From Lates calcarifer (Eukaryota; Chordata; Actinopteri; Centropomidae): a stretch of 64,000 nucleotides of DNA. How positions within the stretch are numbered: the first letter of the stretch is position 1; the number at the start of each line of letters is the position of its first letter. The stretch is taken from contig NC_066848.1 in NCBI RefSeq assembly GCF_001640805.2, positions 11,547,896 to 11,611,895 of the forward strand, read 5' to 3'. The notes beneath the pieces were generated by a model. The model saw nothing but the letters and a program-made list of their open reading frames with translations, was not told the DNA's origin and searched no databases. Shown in pieces: positions 17,925 to 44,344 of this stretch. Both the position numbers and the translations under genes were made by a program.

Positions 17925-20900
17925 TCCATATGTCCTCAGAGGATATTTGTCTTTTTTTGTCCCATCAATTCTGTATTTTTTTCTGTTTATCACAGAAGAT
18001 CATTTTATCTTTGTACCCTTGTTAAGGCATTTTTATACAAGATTTGATTATGTCAGATTCTTTTTTTTTTTTAACTCTAATGATGAAGTAGACATACAGT
18101 ACAATGCAAACTAGTGGGACTTCAGTTTTTGTCTTGGTTCTGTGATGTTGATTTTGATGTCTGTCAAACATATTTATGTGAACATCCTGTAATGTTTATG
18201 ACACATTTAGGCTGACGATTAACACGATTTATTGTTTTCAATTTCAGTTTTAAGGTTGTTTGTATTAAAATGTTGCTGCATGTTTTCTCATGTAGTATAC
18301 CTGAATATAGTATTTTCTGTCAAGTGACTTTTGCTCTCAAAGCTGATGTAATGCATACACAGGGATATCTGTTAACTCCTGTCTTCTCTGTGGATTTCAA
18401 AACAAAGACATTATCTGAAGTGTTTCAAAATTGCACAATGATCTGGTTGAAAAAAGCTGAATAACACAAACTGCTGATACTGAGATAGCCCACAATTTGA
18501 TTTTGTATCATAAGAAATGCTTTCACATGAAACCTTTTACCTCTAATTAACGTGAGTTCTCTCTGGCCCTTGATCTAACATTGGTTCCCATGCCTTATGG
18601 CGTCAAGAGACTTTTTCATATTTGAACTCTTTACCCTTGTTCCCTTGTTTAACTGTAACATTGCTTTCCTGAGGATATTTGTGGTAATAGGTCAGCCAGA
18701 CAATGATTCTGGCTTTGTTTGTTTGATTTGATTAATTATCACAGACCTAGGGGCCAAAAGCAGGGGGGCTTGAAAAGAAAAGAAAGATATACGCAAATTT
18801 TCTGCTGAACGTGTTTCCCTGTTTCATAAATCATCATATAACCCCTTGAATGACTTTGCAAGGAGCCCGTTGGGTGTCCTGACCCCCAGATTGGACAACC
18901 ACTGTTCTGTCTTACCAGGTAGTTAATTGCATCCATCTTTCATGTCATGTGAAAAATAGTGCCCACCTAATTGACTAAACTGGAAACCAGCAGAGCCCGG
19001 GGTCCCGAGGACCATGATTAAGAACTTCTGACATAATGAATAAACAAGAGGCCATGGCTTCTGTGAGCAGAGGAGCTCGTCTGCCATTTCCTTTCTCAAT
19101 GGCATCATTAATAACTGCCAAACCCTGGATCCTAATTGCAAGCTGGGCCAGTGGCCCAATGGGAGCCGTCGATGTTGAGGCACGCTGTTGAGTAAACACA
19201 TGCAAGCTTTACAAGAATTACTGCCTGGAATTTTACAAGGCCCTGGATATCCTGTCTGGATGTGCATATTATGCCCAAGTTTACAGCTCTCACAGAGATT
19301 TTCCCATGAAGTGAAATCTCCCTCATTGAGCTCCAGCTCAGTTAAATATCCTCTCCTTTACCTCTGTCAGCTCTGCACTGTCACTGTCTCTAAAACAACT
19401 CATACGGCAGCTCTTTGAGTCTCTTTCATTGTGTCATGGTGTCATTATATCTTAATGTGCATTTAGGCTACATTCTTGAATATACTCTAGCCCACTCATT
19501 TTCCTTGCACAGGTGCGGTTGCTAAGAAACACAGTACACCACAAATCCTGTTTGCCTTAGTAAAGTCACCAGTCTGGTCACTCTCTCCATTCCTAATAGT
19601 GGAGTCTGCACTGTAACAGAAATTATTCAGAAAAATACTCATCTTCATAAAAGTTGTTTATGTTGTTATTCATGAAAAGCTTATAAACTGCAAGTCACTG
19701 AGTAATGATGGAGTCCTGCAGATGTTGATAGAGTTTGAGTAATGTGCTCCTAACTCTGCTGACACTTGTATGTCAGTTTGTTAATTAGAAACTGTGGATA
19801 TATCTTGGCCTTGTGTCTGAAACATGTGCCACAGTGTGCTGTAGACTCATTCAGGAAGTCAAACTGACTTTCCCATTAAAAAGACCAATTTTAATCAAAA
19901 GGGAAGTTGGAACCATTTCTTACTGTCAACTTTCAAAGTGTTTTATTACCGTCCGCCGTGAAGTAAAATAAAACATAAAACTGTGGATCTTGCTGGGTTG
20001 AACTGAGCCATACAGAACATTTACCACTGTCAGCACTTTCACGGCTTTCGGGTTGGCACTTATGTTTGAAGCTGCACTTTTTATTCCACTCATAATGTTA
20101 ACCTATAAGGTTTTAGACTTGAAGCCATAGCCCACTGGCTGCCCTGCCAGCATGAATGCCATGCTTTCATTTTAACCTCTCAAGTGTGATACTGCAAATA
20201 TTTATGTGTTTTTTCACCCCATCTCCCTGGAAACACATTTGAAGGTCTCCTAATAGGATTTTCGTGGATTGATTGAATTACTCCACCATGTAGCAGTGAA
20301 GTTTTTCCATGGCAGGAGAGCCAGTGTGGAAGTGGGAAAGACTTCCAGTCTTTCAAGGCATTTCATACGTTTCACACTCTGCCTTTTCAGTAATGACTAA
20401 CATGTCCACATTGTAGCAGAGTATACAAGCACATCAAGACATTTAAGAAAACTTTTATTGATTGTTAATTGTTTCTATACATCTTTGGGTAATTGTTTTG
20501 AGTCCAACAGAGGGGTGTTTTTTTGGGGGGGGGCATTGTTTAGTGACAACGTTTTTGCTCAGATAATTCGTGTAAATTTAGTTTTACTTTGTAATACAAA
20601 TATGTCAACAGCTATTTGCATCATTAACATCAATGGAAAGCATAGTAATAAAAAAGAAGCACATGAGAATTGTAAATGCCTTGGGGAGGACCAGACCACT
20701 GTGGAACATACCAACTCGGAAGGGGTGTTAGTTGTAACTAAAACTTCGAGCTGCGTGTGATGATATGCTGAACGTTTTTGTTTGTTTGTTTGTTTGTTTG
20801 TTCGCAGTTTACAATTGCACTTGCACAGGATTTAAATGTACAGCAACCCAGTGCCCCCTCTTGGTAAACAAGTTTTCTGGTCGGTCAGTTTCCTCCTCCT
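17925..20900. other. eef1akmt2 3' UTR and intergenic DNA
   Basis: After the eef1akmt2 stop the sequence is AT-rich with no convincing coding exon. A (TTTG)n tract occupies 20777-20802, just before the CpG-rich patch where fam53b transcription may start. Confidence 0.45.
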
Positions 20901-21156
20901 CTTTCCCAACCCCCGCGTCGACGTGGTTCGACCTTACGCGGATATTGTTACAATCAACGCTGAAGGGGTTGAAAGCAGCAAACGAGCTCTCAGCTGCTCG
21001 CAGTCCTGCTCAGTCCTGCGCTGGCGACGCCGAGCTGGCGGCTGCAACTGCGAGAAACCTTTTGTGAATTTTTGTTCTGCTTTTTTCGCCCCCTCACCCC
21101 CTCCCACCCCTCTTTGTTGAAGATGACCTAACTTCGAAAGAGCCTCTGCTGGCCAG
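20900..21156 (+). promoter_or_regulatory. fam53b: putative fam53b promoter and 5' non-coding exon
   Basis: A local concentration of CpGs (for example GCGTCGACGTGG and TTACGCGG near 20915-20942) in otherwise CpG-poor DNA is followed by a possible donor, GGCCAG|GTAGTA, with exon end at 21156. An upstream non-coding exon is expected because the start-codon exon at 31903 begins with a splice acceptor. The transcription start is not determined. Confidence 0.35.
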
Positions 21157-24100
21157 GTAGTAGGGCGTTTGTTCAGATAACGCGATCTTTACAGCTGTGT
21201 TCAGGCATGCATCATCATGTTTCTTCCTCCACTCTGTGTGAAGTTTACTTTGTCTGCTCGTGCTGGGTTTCCTCTCTGGGACTCAAACATTAGATGGCAA
21301 CATTGTCAGGTTGCTTACTTGCTGGATTACTTGGGATGACATTTTGTCATTCGACCTATGCTACCTCTAAACCAGATCAGGCATATACAATTGCAGTTTG
21401 TGGCTTGTCATATGCTTTGTGGTTGTGAAATGATTGGCTCAGTCTTAGTTAATACTAATGTTTCTGGACCAAATCAGCTGTTTTGGAGTTTACAAGCGAG
21501 TCTCAGCATCTGAATATGAGCCTTACCAACCTGTTGCTGCAGTTAAAAGTTTCAGCTAGAGTGGGGGTGAGCCAGCAAACTCCCCTCCATCTATCAACCC
21601 TGATAATAAAACTCAGGCTGGTGTCAGATACAGTACCTGTAGGTGGAGAGGCAGTGTGGTTGCACTGCAGCTCATATTGACACACAGCTCCTCACCACAG
21701 TCTGTAAGAGAAGATTGAGAGACGCCTGGGAGCTTTTGAGTCACACGGCCTGGTTGCATATCTTCAACCAATCTCCACCACATGTTTAGGGGTTTGTTTC
21801 CTCTTCAGATAGTATTCTGTAAGAGCTAATTCAGTGCTTTTCTGAGCTTTTTTTGTGCTGAAGAGGTTGAAACTATGAGCCACTTTCTTCTTCTTCCTCA
21901 ATTTGGTTTCTTTTGTCAGAGCAAAGTCATGAGGCTGCATCCTTAGAGTCCATTCAAAATATACACTGTTATTGTTTGTGACTATGCAAAACAGTCATAT
22001 ACAGAGAGTCATATACACTAAATTTATGTTATGACACAGCAGTGAAACTGAGCTAACACACGCTGATAAGATCTGAAAACAGCATCTGTAAAATAAGTTT
22101 ATCACATCCAGACAGAGGAGTCTGCACACTGTAAGCCTGAACATGTTTTATGCTCAAGTGCATAGATCAATTCCCTTCTCCTAATATCTGTTCATATGTA
22201 GGTGTATTGGTGGTTACGTGTCTTAATCACAGGGCAGGGTTCACACTTATTTTGCAACTTCTTTACTGCCTACTTAACTGAAAATGAAAGCCAATTATAC
22301 TTTGAAAATGGAGCACTGTGGCCGCAAAGCCTTAAACTGCTTATTGTCAGCTTCCTTTCTTTTGTGGGTTAGGAGGTAATTGTTAGTGCTTATGTTTTGC
22401 CCTTTCTAATATTGCACGGCAGTTGGTTGATGTTTGTGGACACCATAAACACAGTACAGCGAAGAACTGGTTTGGTACCAGGTTACCCTAATTGAAAATA
22501 CCTGGAAATGGAAATGCCTCCTGCTGCCGCCACAGCAGCAGCGGTTGTCCTTGACACGCAGGGGATGGAGGGCTAGTTTGGTTTAACTAAACAGGAAATG
22601 TCAGTAGTCGTCTCGAGAATACCTGATGAGAAAAAAAACGCTCTCGCAAGCGCAAAGAAGAGTGCAGCTGAAATTCAGGTTGGAAGTGAAGCGGAGAGCT
22701 GGGGTGAAGATTTCAATACATTTCAGCTCCTGTGTCTAATTACAAAGGGGATGTTGATAAGGGTGCCTCGCAAATACTGGTTTAGGTTCTGAGGAAACCT
22801 GTTCAGAGGATTTCGAATCTGCCTTTCCAGTTTTAGGAAGATTATGAGGACTGCACCTTGCTTTGATTTCCAAAGTAAACCAGTCCAGGAATGTTACAGC
22901 TTGGTGTGAACAAGTATTTATAACTATCAAATTCTATCACGTGAACTGTATCTGTTGATTTTATTACACAAGTACTAGGCTGAAAATGTTCTATACTGGT
23001 GCTAATACCCAAGTTTCTGTTCCCTGTTCTAAGTAAAAAAATACTCAGACAAACCATTCAATAGCAGTTTTTTAATTCTCTATATTATGAAAAATGTTAA
23101 GCCAAACATCTGACTAAACAGAAGAAGTTGCAGATATTTCTTTTTTTATGTTTTTGATTAGGCACAACTTGACGCACTGCAATTGTATTGGACAACAGCT
23201 CTGGCATTGTTAGCCTGTACACTTGTTTTGGACATGTTATAGACATAATTTATGGAAGCAATTAAGGCTGGTGGGATTTTAAAGGGGGATCGCTCTGTGC
23301 TCCAGTGTGTGCTTAAGACGCACACATTTGCAGCGTCTTTGTGTTGTGGGCAAAAGGCCCTATTAGAGCTCCATTCTGTCAGTGCGCAGCTGTGTGCCTG
23401 TGTGCTGAGCGAGCCGCTGGTCCATTCTCCGTCTGTGTGCACAGCTCTCACTCACTCCATCGCACAGACGCACATGCTGCCACTTTTCCTCCCTCTGTCA
23501 GTTTCTCTGTTTTTTGCCCTCTGCTTACTTCAGTCTCACTTTTTTTTTTTTTTTACCCCCCCTGTTTTTTTCGCTCCTGTTTGTCTTTCTGTTCCTCTAA
23601 CACTGTGGCTCTCTTTCTTTCTCTCGTCCTCTGGCCCGAGGCATTATGCAAAGCTATCAGAAAAGGGTTGTTAGCCATGCCTGTCTGTGCCTCCATGCTA
23701 CTCCCTATTCATTTCAGAAGCTTCCCTTTCTTCTCTGTGACCTGCAGTCATAACTGCTGCTGCCTCAAACACACTGAAACTCCAGACCACTCGGCTTTGA
23801 CGAGCTAAAAACAACTGCTTTGGTTATTTCACAGTATATTTGTTTCAATGCTGTTATTCCTCATGTTGTATATTCCCTCCTCATTAACATGATAGATTTG
23901 TAAGTCTGGCGTCTCAACTCCCACAGAGCCAAAGACCTGCAGCTGAAAAGAAAAGAAAAGGGGCATTCTCACATACACCAGAGAAGCACTCCCCCAACCC
24001 CCCAAAGACAGACACCAGACTCTACTTAGAGATGAAAAGCATTCTGGGATGCACTAGGAATGCTCCCATCTACACATCCCCACTGTGATGTTTCTGTGTG

Positions 24101-27100
24101 GTGATAGTTAGGAATCATCATAAGTTGTCTCTGGTGTCGCTTTTTGACTCTCAAATGAGTGACTCTATACCCTCCGGGCCTTTTTTATCCATGTCTGAAA
24201 AAAGAGGCATTTCACTCGCATAGATTTATTATGCATAGTTTGTCTGCACATCGCATGTCTGATGGTATTGAAATGTTGCATGCAAAAGGTAGGTCTTTGT
24301 GAGTGTGTGAGCATAATAGTCGAGATCAGCTAATGTTTTGACCTTTGTTGCCTCGTGTCATCACAACACCCCCTTTGTGAATGACAGTAGTTGCCATTCT
24401 TCCTTTGCTGCCTCTGATTGGCTTCTCGTCAAAATGTCAGCCATCATGTAGCTCCTATCTGAATTACATGGTGTGGGCTAATGATGTTACATTCATGACC
24501 GATCAGATTTTTTTCCAGCAGATCTTTGGTACGATCGAAGGGAACTCGGTCATACTTACTGAGAGCTGCTCTTTTTATTGTTGTGTCCAAATTTCACTGC
24601 CGGCTACTGATGCTACACATTCGTCATCTCCCCACCCAACACTAAATGCTGATTGGCTGACTCAGGAGGTGTTCACAGTGTCATTTAAATAACCGATTGT
24701 TGATTTGGTAGACAATTCCTGTCTGTTACTTTTGCTATGAGACTGAAGTCATATTACTACCTCCCTATTATGTGAACAGTGAGAGCCAGCCAATCACAAG
24801 AGGTAGATGTGGTGTGGGGAGAAATGAGCCAAATTCTAAAACACAGTAAGGACAGACATTCACATGTATAGGGCTGGTCCTGCTGTCCAGCCAATGAGAA
24901 AAAAGGACGATGAGCCGGTCTTTGCATGGCTCTCAGAAAGGACCGGAGCCATAAGATCCGTATTTCCCATCAGCAGCATGGGCCGTCAATCTGCTGAAAT
25001 AATCCTCCAGTTGCATCCCTAGAAAAAAGGGAAATGAAAGCGTGTGTTGGTATTTGGCACCACTGGTTTAATCTGATGTATTTTTAGAACCGGTTTTCCA
25101 TCGCTGTGACAAACTTTAACCACCCAGCTTCCACTACAAAGGATAGGACCTCTGCAGTTAACCGCAATATATTTTCCTCATACAAACCTGACACTTAGTG
25201 CATTATGTTCTACAAAAGTGACTCTTTGTGCACGCCTAGACTTGAGAACTGAGCCAGTGTGTCCTGACAATCCTGCCTGCACAAAGGAGAGTTATCACAG
25301 CGACATATGTCATATCACCCGGTTGTAGTGTCATATTGTATATGATGATCGGTTCTCAGGAGTTGGGGTTGGAGTCTGCATGATTTACATACACCTGCAG
25401 TTCATTCCTAAACAGCACAAGACTGAGCACCACCAAGCAGCAAGATTTGCAACCAGTGAGCTCGCTGGCAGAGGATCAGCTGATTCACTGCAGAATGTCA
25501 GGAAGTAGATTTAGGATGTTGCAGATGGAGGTCTGACAGAAGTGTTGCAGTTTTAGTCAATCTTTAGTTTGTGTGTAAGTTAGAAAATTTCCACCCCTAT
25601 TCTAACTTCTGGTAAAAGATGGATACTGTTGCTGCTTCCTTGTTGCCCAGCATATGGACCATATCACTGCACAGTGGTGGTGCAACAGTTCAATCCAACA
25701 ACAACTTGGTTTGCTTTAGAGTCTTTCAGCAGCGATTAGATTGAATCACACATTCTGCCCACAATTTGATTTGATATTACTTCATAAAATTAAACCATTC
25801 CCACAAGTATAACAGCTCTATGAATGTAAAATGTAAAACCCAACACTCTCTCTTCCTGTTCAGTTCTGCAGAATGGAGAACTCAAACATTTTTCATTTTA
25901 CACTAATTTTAGCTGTGTAAACAGTAGTCTGTATGTGGCGTTTCAGTAAAAACATCCAAAATGGCAGACCTTCAGTTTACTTTCAGATCTTGAATCGATG
26001 CTTTTACACACCCAACGACACACTGTGCTGAGCAGTCAGAGGGTCCATATGGCGAGCTGAGCCCCCTCATGAATGAATGAATGGACCGAAGGAATGCTGC
26101 TCATAGTTTTCTTTCTGACATTCTCCCACCCATACACACTCTCAACTCACCCATAATACACCTCCACAACTTGAGCACAGTGTTATGTAACAGCAGTAAT
26201 GTCACTTTATTGGCTGATTGGTAGTGACAGCCTGTATAACATCACTTGCTTACACAACATAGGAGTGGTCCCTCTTATTGAGCTGAGCAATTGCAGGGGG
26301 ATTGCTAGCAGTGCTGGAGGCTCCAATGTAATGTATCCCTGATGGATTAGGGCTCTGGTTAGTGTGTGCAGAACAGAACAGGCACTCATGGATAATGGTA
26401 AGAAACCACAGGCGGAAAGGCACGGATTTATTGGGGGGGGGGTAGTGTAATTAGAGGGGGTACCTGATGTATGGAGAGTCGTGGCATGCGAGGGTCACTC
26501 CAGGGGGCAGGAGGCCCCATACCCTCCTTTACTCAAACTGAAACACCTGATGCTATGCCTGTCAAGCTTCTTAAGATTACAGCTAACAAAGTCCTGGTCT
26601 GAGACCCAGGGGCTGACCCTGAATCAGTTTCAGGCTGCACAAATAGAGAAGCTGCGTTTGTGTTCACAGGTTGTGTGTCACCTTGCTGCAACTTAGTTAA
26701 CTGGCCTTGTTCTATAGTCCTGTAAGTGTAGTTTCCTGTAACAAACCCACTGATAAAAATGAGCTGTCCAGATATTATTCCTCACTAGCAGGGTGATGTC
26801 TGCCTTTTTTATATCAACAGTTGTCACTGTTATCCTCTGTTTTGTTTCTGGTTGCTATGACTACCTATCAAACTCCTTGAAACAGTGTACTACTTAGCAA
26901 CTGAACTAAGTCAGAAACTGACTTAGAAACTGGACCCCAGATAGATCTGTGAAAAATCTTACTGAATTAACTTTACTTGAAAAAATGCTTTTAATATTTG
27001 GTGGCTTGACTAGATGATTTTAAGTTACATGTTGTACATTACTTATCTGCTCTCTGGCAGTAAATGTAACAACAGCAGATAATAGCAGATTAAGTTAGCC

Positions 27101-30100
27101 TTATCTTAAAGCTATCATGCTTAAGTAAACATAGAGGGGGAAAGCCAAGTCACTATTTCCTTTATGTTGCAGCTTACTTACACTACATGATTTGGTGTTT
27201 GTTGCACTTGTGTATTGTGTTCTTCCTTTTCTTAAAAAAAAAAAAAAAAGGCAGGGGAGGTCAGTGAGGCGCTATATGTGAAGCTGACTCTGTGTCACAA
27301 TGCTTTGTGGATATCACTTGAGTTTTTCTCTCTGCGTGTATTTGGTAATGAAGTCAGTACGTTCCACGCCCAATTCAGCAGCGACATGTGACCACAAGGG
27401 AAACAGCGCCCATATACTGCAAAGGGAAGTGTGCATTTCATATGGGTGTTTTCGCTGGTGTGTCTTCATGCCAACTAGGCAGAGAGAAGAACACCAGTGT
27501 TAACTGGACTGTCAGGTTGCCTCTTGAGAAAGGGCTCAAGAAATTATGATTCCTGCTTCTGTTTTCATTGCAGACTTGTTGTTATAGGTAACAGTTCCTA
27601 TTCCAAAGTAAAAAAATAAATAACACAAATGATCTTTTTAAATTGCTCATTAAGTACAGACTTTTAAGCGCTGACTATATTTATGCAAAGGTCAATGGTC
27701 GCTGTCGTTAGAGAAACGATCAGGGGAATCTGCAGCAGGAGGCCAGTACCTGACTACTGACAATGCATAAAGTTTGACTGAATGAGCACTTCATTGTTTA
27801 TGCACTTCTGAAGATCTAGTGGTGTGATGGTGTGTTGTTTTTGGCCAGTGTTCCCCTGCCAGTGGGTACTAGGGTGATGGCCAGAGGATTCAGTGGTATG
27901 TCTTGACCTCCCTAGGGCCATTTTTACGACCTCGGCTGCATTATATGAAAGAGGGGTGGCTGTGTGTTCACCCTGAATTAACAGTCCACACCGCAGACTT
28001 TCACAAAAGCACGGCTCTTACTTTTATTCACCCCTAACTACAAAAAAAAAACTGAGAGTGCAAAACTTTTTTTTTTTTTTGATGTTTTAATTTTGTTTCC
28101 CATGGCCATAGCAACTACCTAAAAACAGATGCCAGCATACAGTTTCTTGCACCATAAAATATGTTATTATAGCAATACCAGTCTGATAAGAGAAAGCTAT
28201 AAAACTTAAGTTTATTGCTAACATTTAACCTTTTCGAAACTGGAATCTAAAGTTTTTCTCTTGTTTCACTCGTGCAGTGTTTTGTTTGTTTGTTCCTCAT
28301 CATTTCATTAGTATGAAATGAGTTGCTTTCTTTCAGCTGCAGCCACCGATCAAAGTCTTGACACCAGACGCACTCTGCACAAGTATGCAGTAACCAGAGC
28401 CAATTGGTGATGGACACCAAACACCCCGTCACAGAACTTTAGGGGGCCCCAAATAGGCTTCTATTCATCTGCCTGTACAAATCACAGCCTGGGCAAAGAG
28501 CCATATTATCTTAGTTGGCCTTTCTAGTGCCCTCCTGAGTCATTGGCTATTGTGAGCCAAGAGCTGCTGTCTGCACCCTGGCGTACACAAATCTGACCAG
28601 AATTACCATTAGATTTTAGTCCACTATGGAGGTCAAATTTAGTTACATGAACCTTGAATGTTTTATAGGCCCAAACAATTGCATGGTTTCCATTTAGCGA
28701 TGAAACTTCCCTTCAGTTCAGTTCTAATCAAATGTTATATGACTTTATGCACAATTACAGAGACCAGATTTGATCTAACATTGCAAACAGTGTTCCTTCT
28801 TGTCTGGAAAGGCTCAGTAGACCTTATTGCTAGTAGGATGCCTATGATTACATGAGCCTGTTTTACTCCTGATCACTTCTTGCCGGGCTGTCATTGATTT
28901 GTACTGCTGATTTTTAAACTGCAAAAACATGGCAGCTGTCCTTAAAATGTCAAATTTCTTGTAATTGAATTATCTGAAAGGCAGAAATAGCGCATCCAGT
29001 TCCAGGGTCATGCAGCATTTGATATCTGCAATGCCTTGTTTAAATCATTGTGCGCAATGTTAGGGAGTTTTCAGGCGCAGTGAATCAAACTGTCATTTAA
29101 GGAACAGCCTTTGGTTTGCTGATACCAGATGATTTTCAGTGACAGATGTAAACCTGAGCTTGTGTGATTTAGGTTAATTTTATGAGAAATGGTTAGTGAG
29201 AGTTTTGTCTTGGTGTCTTGGCAAACTGGTTTCTGTCTGGATTTTCTTAAGTATGACAGCAAGTCAAACAATAAAGGTTTTTCAAGTAGTGAGATGTAGG
29301 AAACAAGGAGACTTCCTTCAAGCGGTGAAAATCTTATCTGCAAGATCAGTAGAGGTTCTGCACAAGTGCTCCACAGTTCTCTCTCTATTAAGCTCCGGTT
29401 TCCCCATCATGAGGAGTCGGTTCATTAAGTAAGCATGGGTCCAGGGTTGAATTCACACTCGGTCTGCCCTCTCCCATGACCCCACTTGCCAGTCGCTACA
29501 CATGCACACAATTGCAGGTTAGCGTAAACAGACATGCATGCACAGACACGCACACGCACACACACACTCTTGTTCTCACTGTCAAGGTGATGTTTCAGTG
29601 CTGGTGGAACACGTCACACCTCCTAACTACATCAGTCAAACAGCACACTGTAACAACCTTTACACACAACCGTCATGCCCCTCAACTCCCACTCTGACAA
29701 GCACACAAACCCTGCTATGTTGCCGCGCCCATTACTCAGTGTCAGTCCCAATCAGTAGGGTAATCTGCAAAACTGATCAAGAAGAACATTCCCTTCTCCT
29801 CCGACTCCCACCACCAACACCAGCCCCTCTTGCCTGCGGAGGCCCAGTTGTGCTCCAATGACTCTCCAGGATAAATGGAGATAATGGGAGTCATATGCTA
29901 GCAGTTGGTTTGGGGCAGGCCTACATGAAACATTTATAGTCTTCATGTAGTCATGGGGCTGGAGAAGAGGGAAAGGATAGAGATGACATAGCAAAGTAAC
30001 AAGACATGACTAGACTGGTATTAAATTGCTTTATCAAATCTCTGCGTGAACAACCCACGCCATCTTTTCTTTTTTTGATATGTCTCTTTTTACTATGCAC

Positions 30101-31902
30101 AAGTTACTGCCCGACAAAACTCATTTGATCCCCAGCGCGCACCTGCATCCTTCTCGCTAAAGCATGTTATAAGTGCAGCAGCCCTTACTTACTTAACATG
30201 AAACCACATGTTAAACGGGCAGGATACTAGGATAGTAGGCCTGGAAGATCCATTAGCTTCATGTGTTGCTCCATGGCAGGAAGCTGTCATTAGCCAGCAG
30301 ATGATTGGGGGGGGGATCTGAACTGTGCTGCTACTCTCTAATTCAGTGTGTCAGTGTGTGTGGCGGTTGGCTAATGAAGGAGAGAGGCTCAAGCCCAAGG
30401 TCACTGTAGTTATTCCTGCTTTTGCCCCCCTCCAACCCCTCCACCCTCACACCAAGTATAAAGGAAGCTGAACCTGCCCATCATTTACTGAGATTTTTCC
30501 CATGCATTCAGTAGTTGCATCACAAAGGCTGAGTAGAGCGGACATGACAAGGCATGTTTGTCTATGAAAAGGAGGGGAAAAAAAAAACGAAAAAGCATAT
30601 GGACCATCTGCCTTACATATAACTTCCTCTTTTAAGAGTTAGTGTTTAGTTGCTGCAGCTACTGTCTGTGCCTCACCATCTGCGGGTGCCAGCAGTCCAT
30701 GAGGTGACCGCAGCTCCATATATGTTCCCTTTCTGTACGTGTTCCTGAGCCACATCTGTAGTCATGTGATGGGAGTGATGTCGTTTCCCAGACTGCAGCA
30801 TGTTTAGATTCCCATTTGCTCCATGGATTATGTTCTCATGCAAAATGTTTGCATGAGATCATTATTTACGGGGATAAGGAAACAATTTTCCCATATGGCT
30901 GCATGTTGTGTTTACAAAGACAGTAGCTTTATAGGCATGTATACGAGTGGTTGAAGCGACTTTAAGTGTCAGGGTGTTAAACATTGAATGGAAAAACGTA
31001 CATCAGCACTCCTTCCTTTCAACTATGTCTGCTGGTAAATTATGCTTGTCATCAGGTTTTTGCTTTTACAAATTGATTTCTGGGCTGGACCTTAGTTGTG
31101 AACCGGTGCTTCAGGCCAAGGGTCAGCAATTAGATCCAGACATGAGCCAGTTTTGAACATGGTAGCCTATATACTTTCAATATGTCTTGTTTGTTTACGT
31201 TTTCAATTCATTTAGGAGAAAATATATAGAACTGTTTGTTTTAGAAAGAGAGGATTCATGTTATGTCATGTTATTACGCTACAAGATCAGAGATGTAACT
31301 GATATGCCACCACTTACAATAAACAATGACTGGCTTTATTTATGGTTGAATGAAAATACGCCTTAGAAAAAAATGGTTTTACTGCCACCTATTTGTGTTT
31401 GTGAGGAAACTAATTTAAACTAAGTTTATTTGAAGACATGTTTTGAGACATATAAAAATGTCTGCTTGGAATAATTGTCTGTGTCTGACATGTTTCTGCC
31501 AAAGAGTTCAGTTACCTTGTTCAAAATTCTCATTCTCTCACTTAATAGTATTAATAGTAATAGTAATAGTATTACTTAATGTAATACTAGGCACAAGGTG
31601 TCTCTTACTTCAAAGAAAGGTCCATTCTCAGTGGATGTGCACTTGTTTCCTCATCACCTTGTGTAAGTTACATACTGAGTCATGATTGGCTTCACAAGCT
31701 AGTTGTAATGTAATGTTACAAATATCCTGCTTGTATGTGCACACCCTAAACTCAGATTTAACTCTTTAACTCTTCATGTAGGGACCCTGTTGGATGATAC
31801 AAAGTCGTATTTAAAGGGATTTGGATGAGCTTGTGTGTCAGTGTCAGTATTTAACTGATAATTTATATTTTTCTTTCCCTTTATCTCATTCCATAAACAC
31901 AG
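21157..31902 (+). other. fam53b: fam53b intron 1 (inferred)
   Basis: About 10.7 kb without recognisable exons. Contents: short poly-A/T tracts, CA-rich stretches near 29540-29570, a run of four CCAAT/ATTGG boxes between 24417 and 24895, a perfect inverted repeat of octamer-like sequences at 30834-30858, and an ATT/AGT simple-repeat stretch near 31546-31590. Large first introns of developmental genes often hold enhancers, but nothing here shows this directly. Confidence 0.4.
30834..30858. promoter_or_regulatory. inverted repeat of POU/octamer-like motifs
   Basis: Two 11-bp arms, TCTCATGCAAA and TTTGCATGAGA, are perfect reverse complements separated by ATG. Each arm contains ATGCAAA, the core of the POU-factor octamer. 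It could bind a POU dimer, or be chance. Confidence 0.35.
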
Positions 31903-31995
31903 GGAGTGGCTGAAGTGTGAGAGACACCCTCCTACCTCCACCACCACTGCCACCACCACCACCACCATCTTCAGCACTTGAGGGCTGCTCTGCAG

Positions 31996-32121
31996 ATGGG
32001 AGGTCGCCAGCCGGTCACCTGATTCGCCCAAATGCATCATCAACCCTCCACCGTCATGTAAGATGGCTGCCCGTAGCCTTCTCCTGCACCCATACAGATT
32101 GGAGCAGAGCTGCGTGCTACC

Positions 32122-32128
<7 letters not shown>
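31996..32128 (+). promoter_or_regulatory. fam53b: three upstream ORFs in the fam53b leader
   Basis: uORF1 31996-32022 (8 codons plus stop), uORF2 32032-32061 (9 codons plus stop) and uORF3 32063-32128 (21 codons plus stop). uORF3 has a good start context (AAGATGG) and its stop overlaps the main start region (ATGGTGA), so ribosomes that use it would have to reinitiate or miss the fam53b ATG. This suggests translational restraint, if the exon is used as modelled. Confidence 0.6.

Positions 32129-44344
<12,216 letters not shown>

Noticed and set aside
20925..20942. GGTTCGACC resembling a tRNA B box
   Set aside because: No matching A box or cloverleaf stems at the right spacing.
23252..23808. 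Overlapping plus-strand open frames of 140 and 155 codons
   Set aside because: Rich in Ser, Leu, Phe and Cys from pyrimidine-rich DNA and simple poly-T; two frames open at once, no family features, inside fam53b intron 1.
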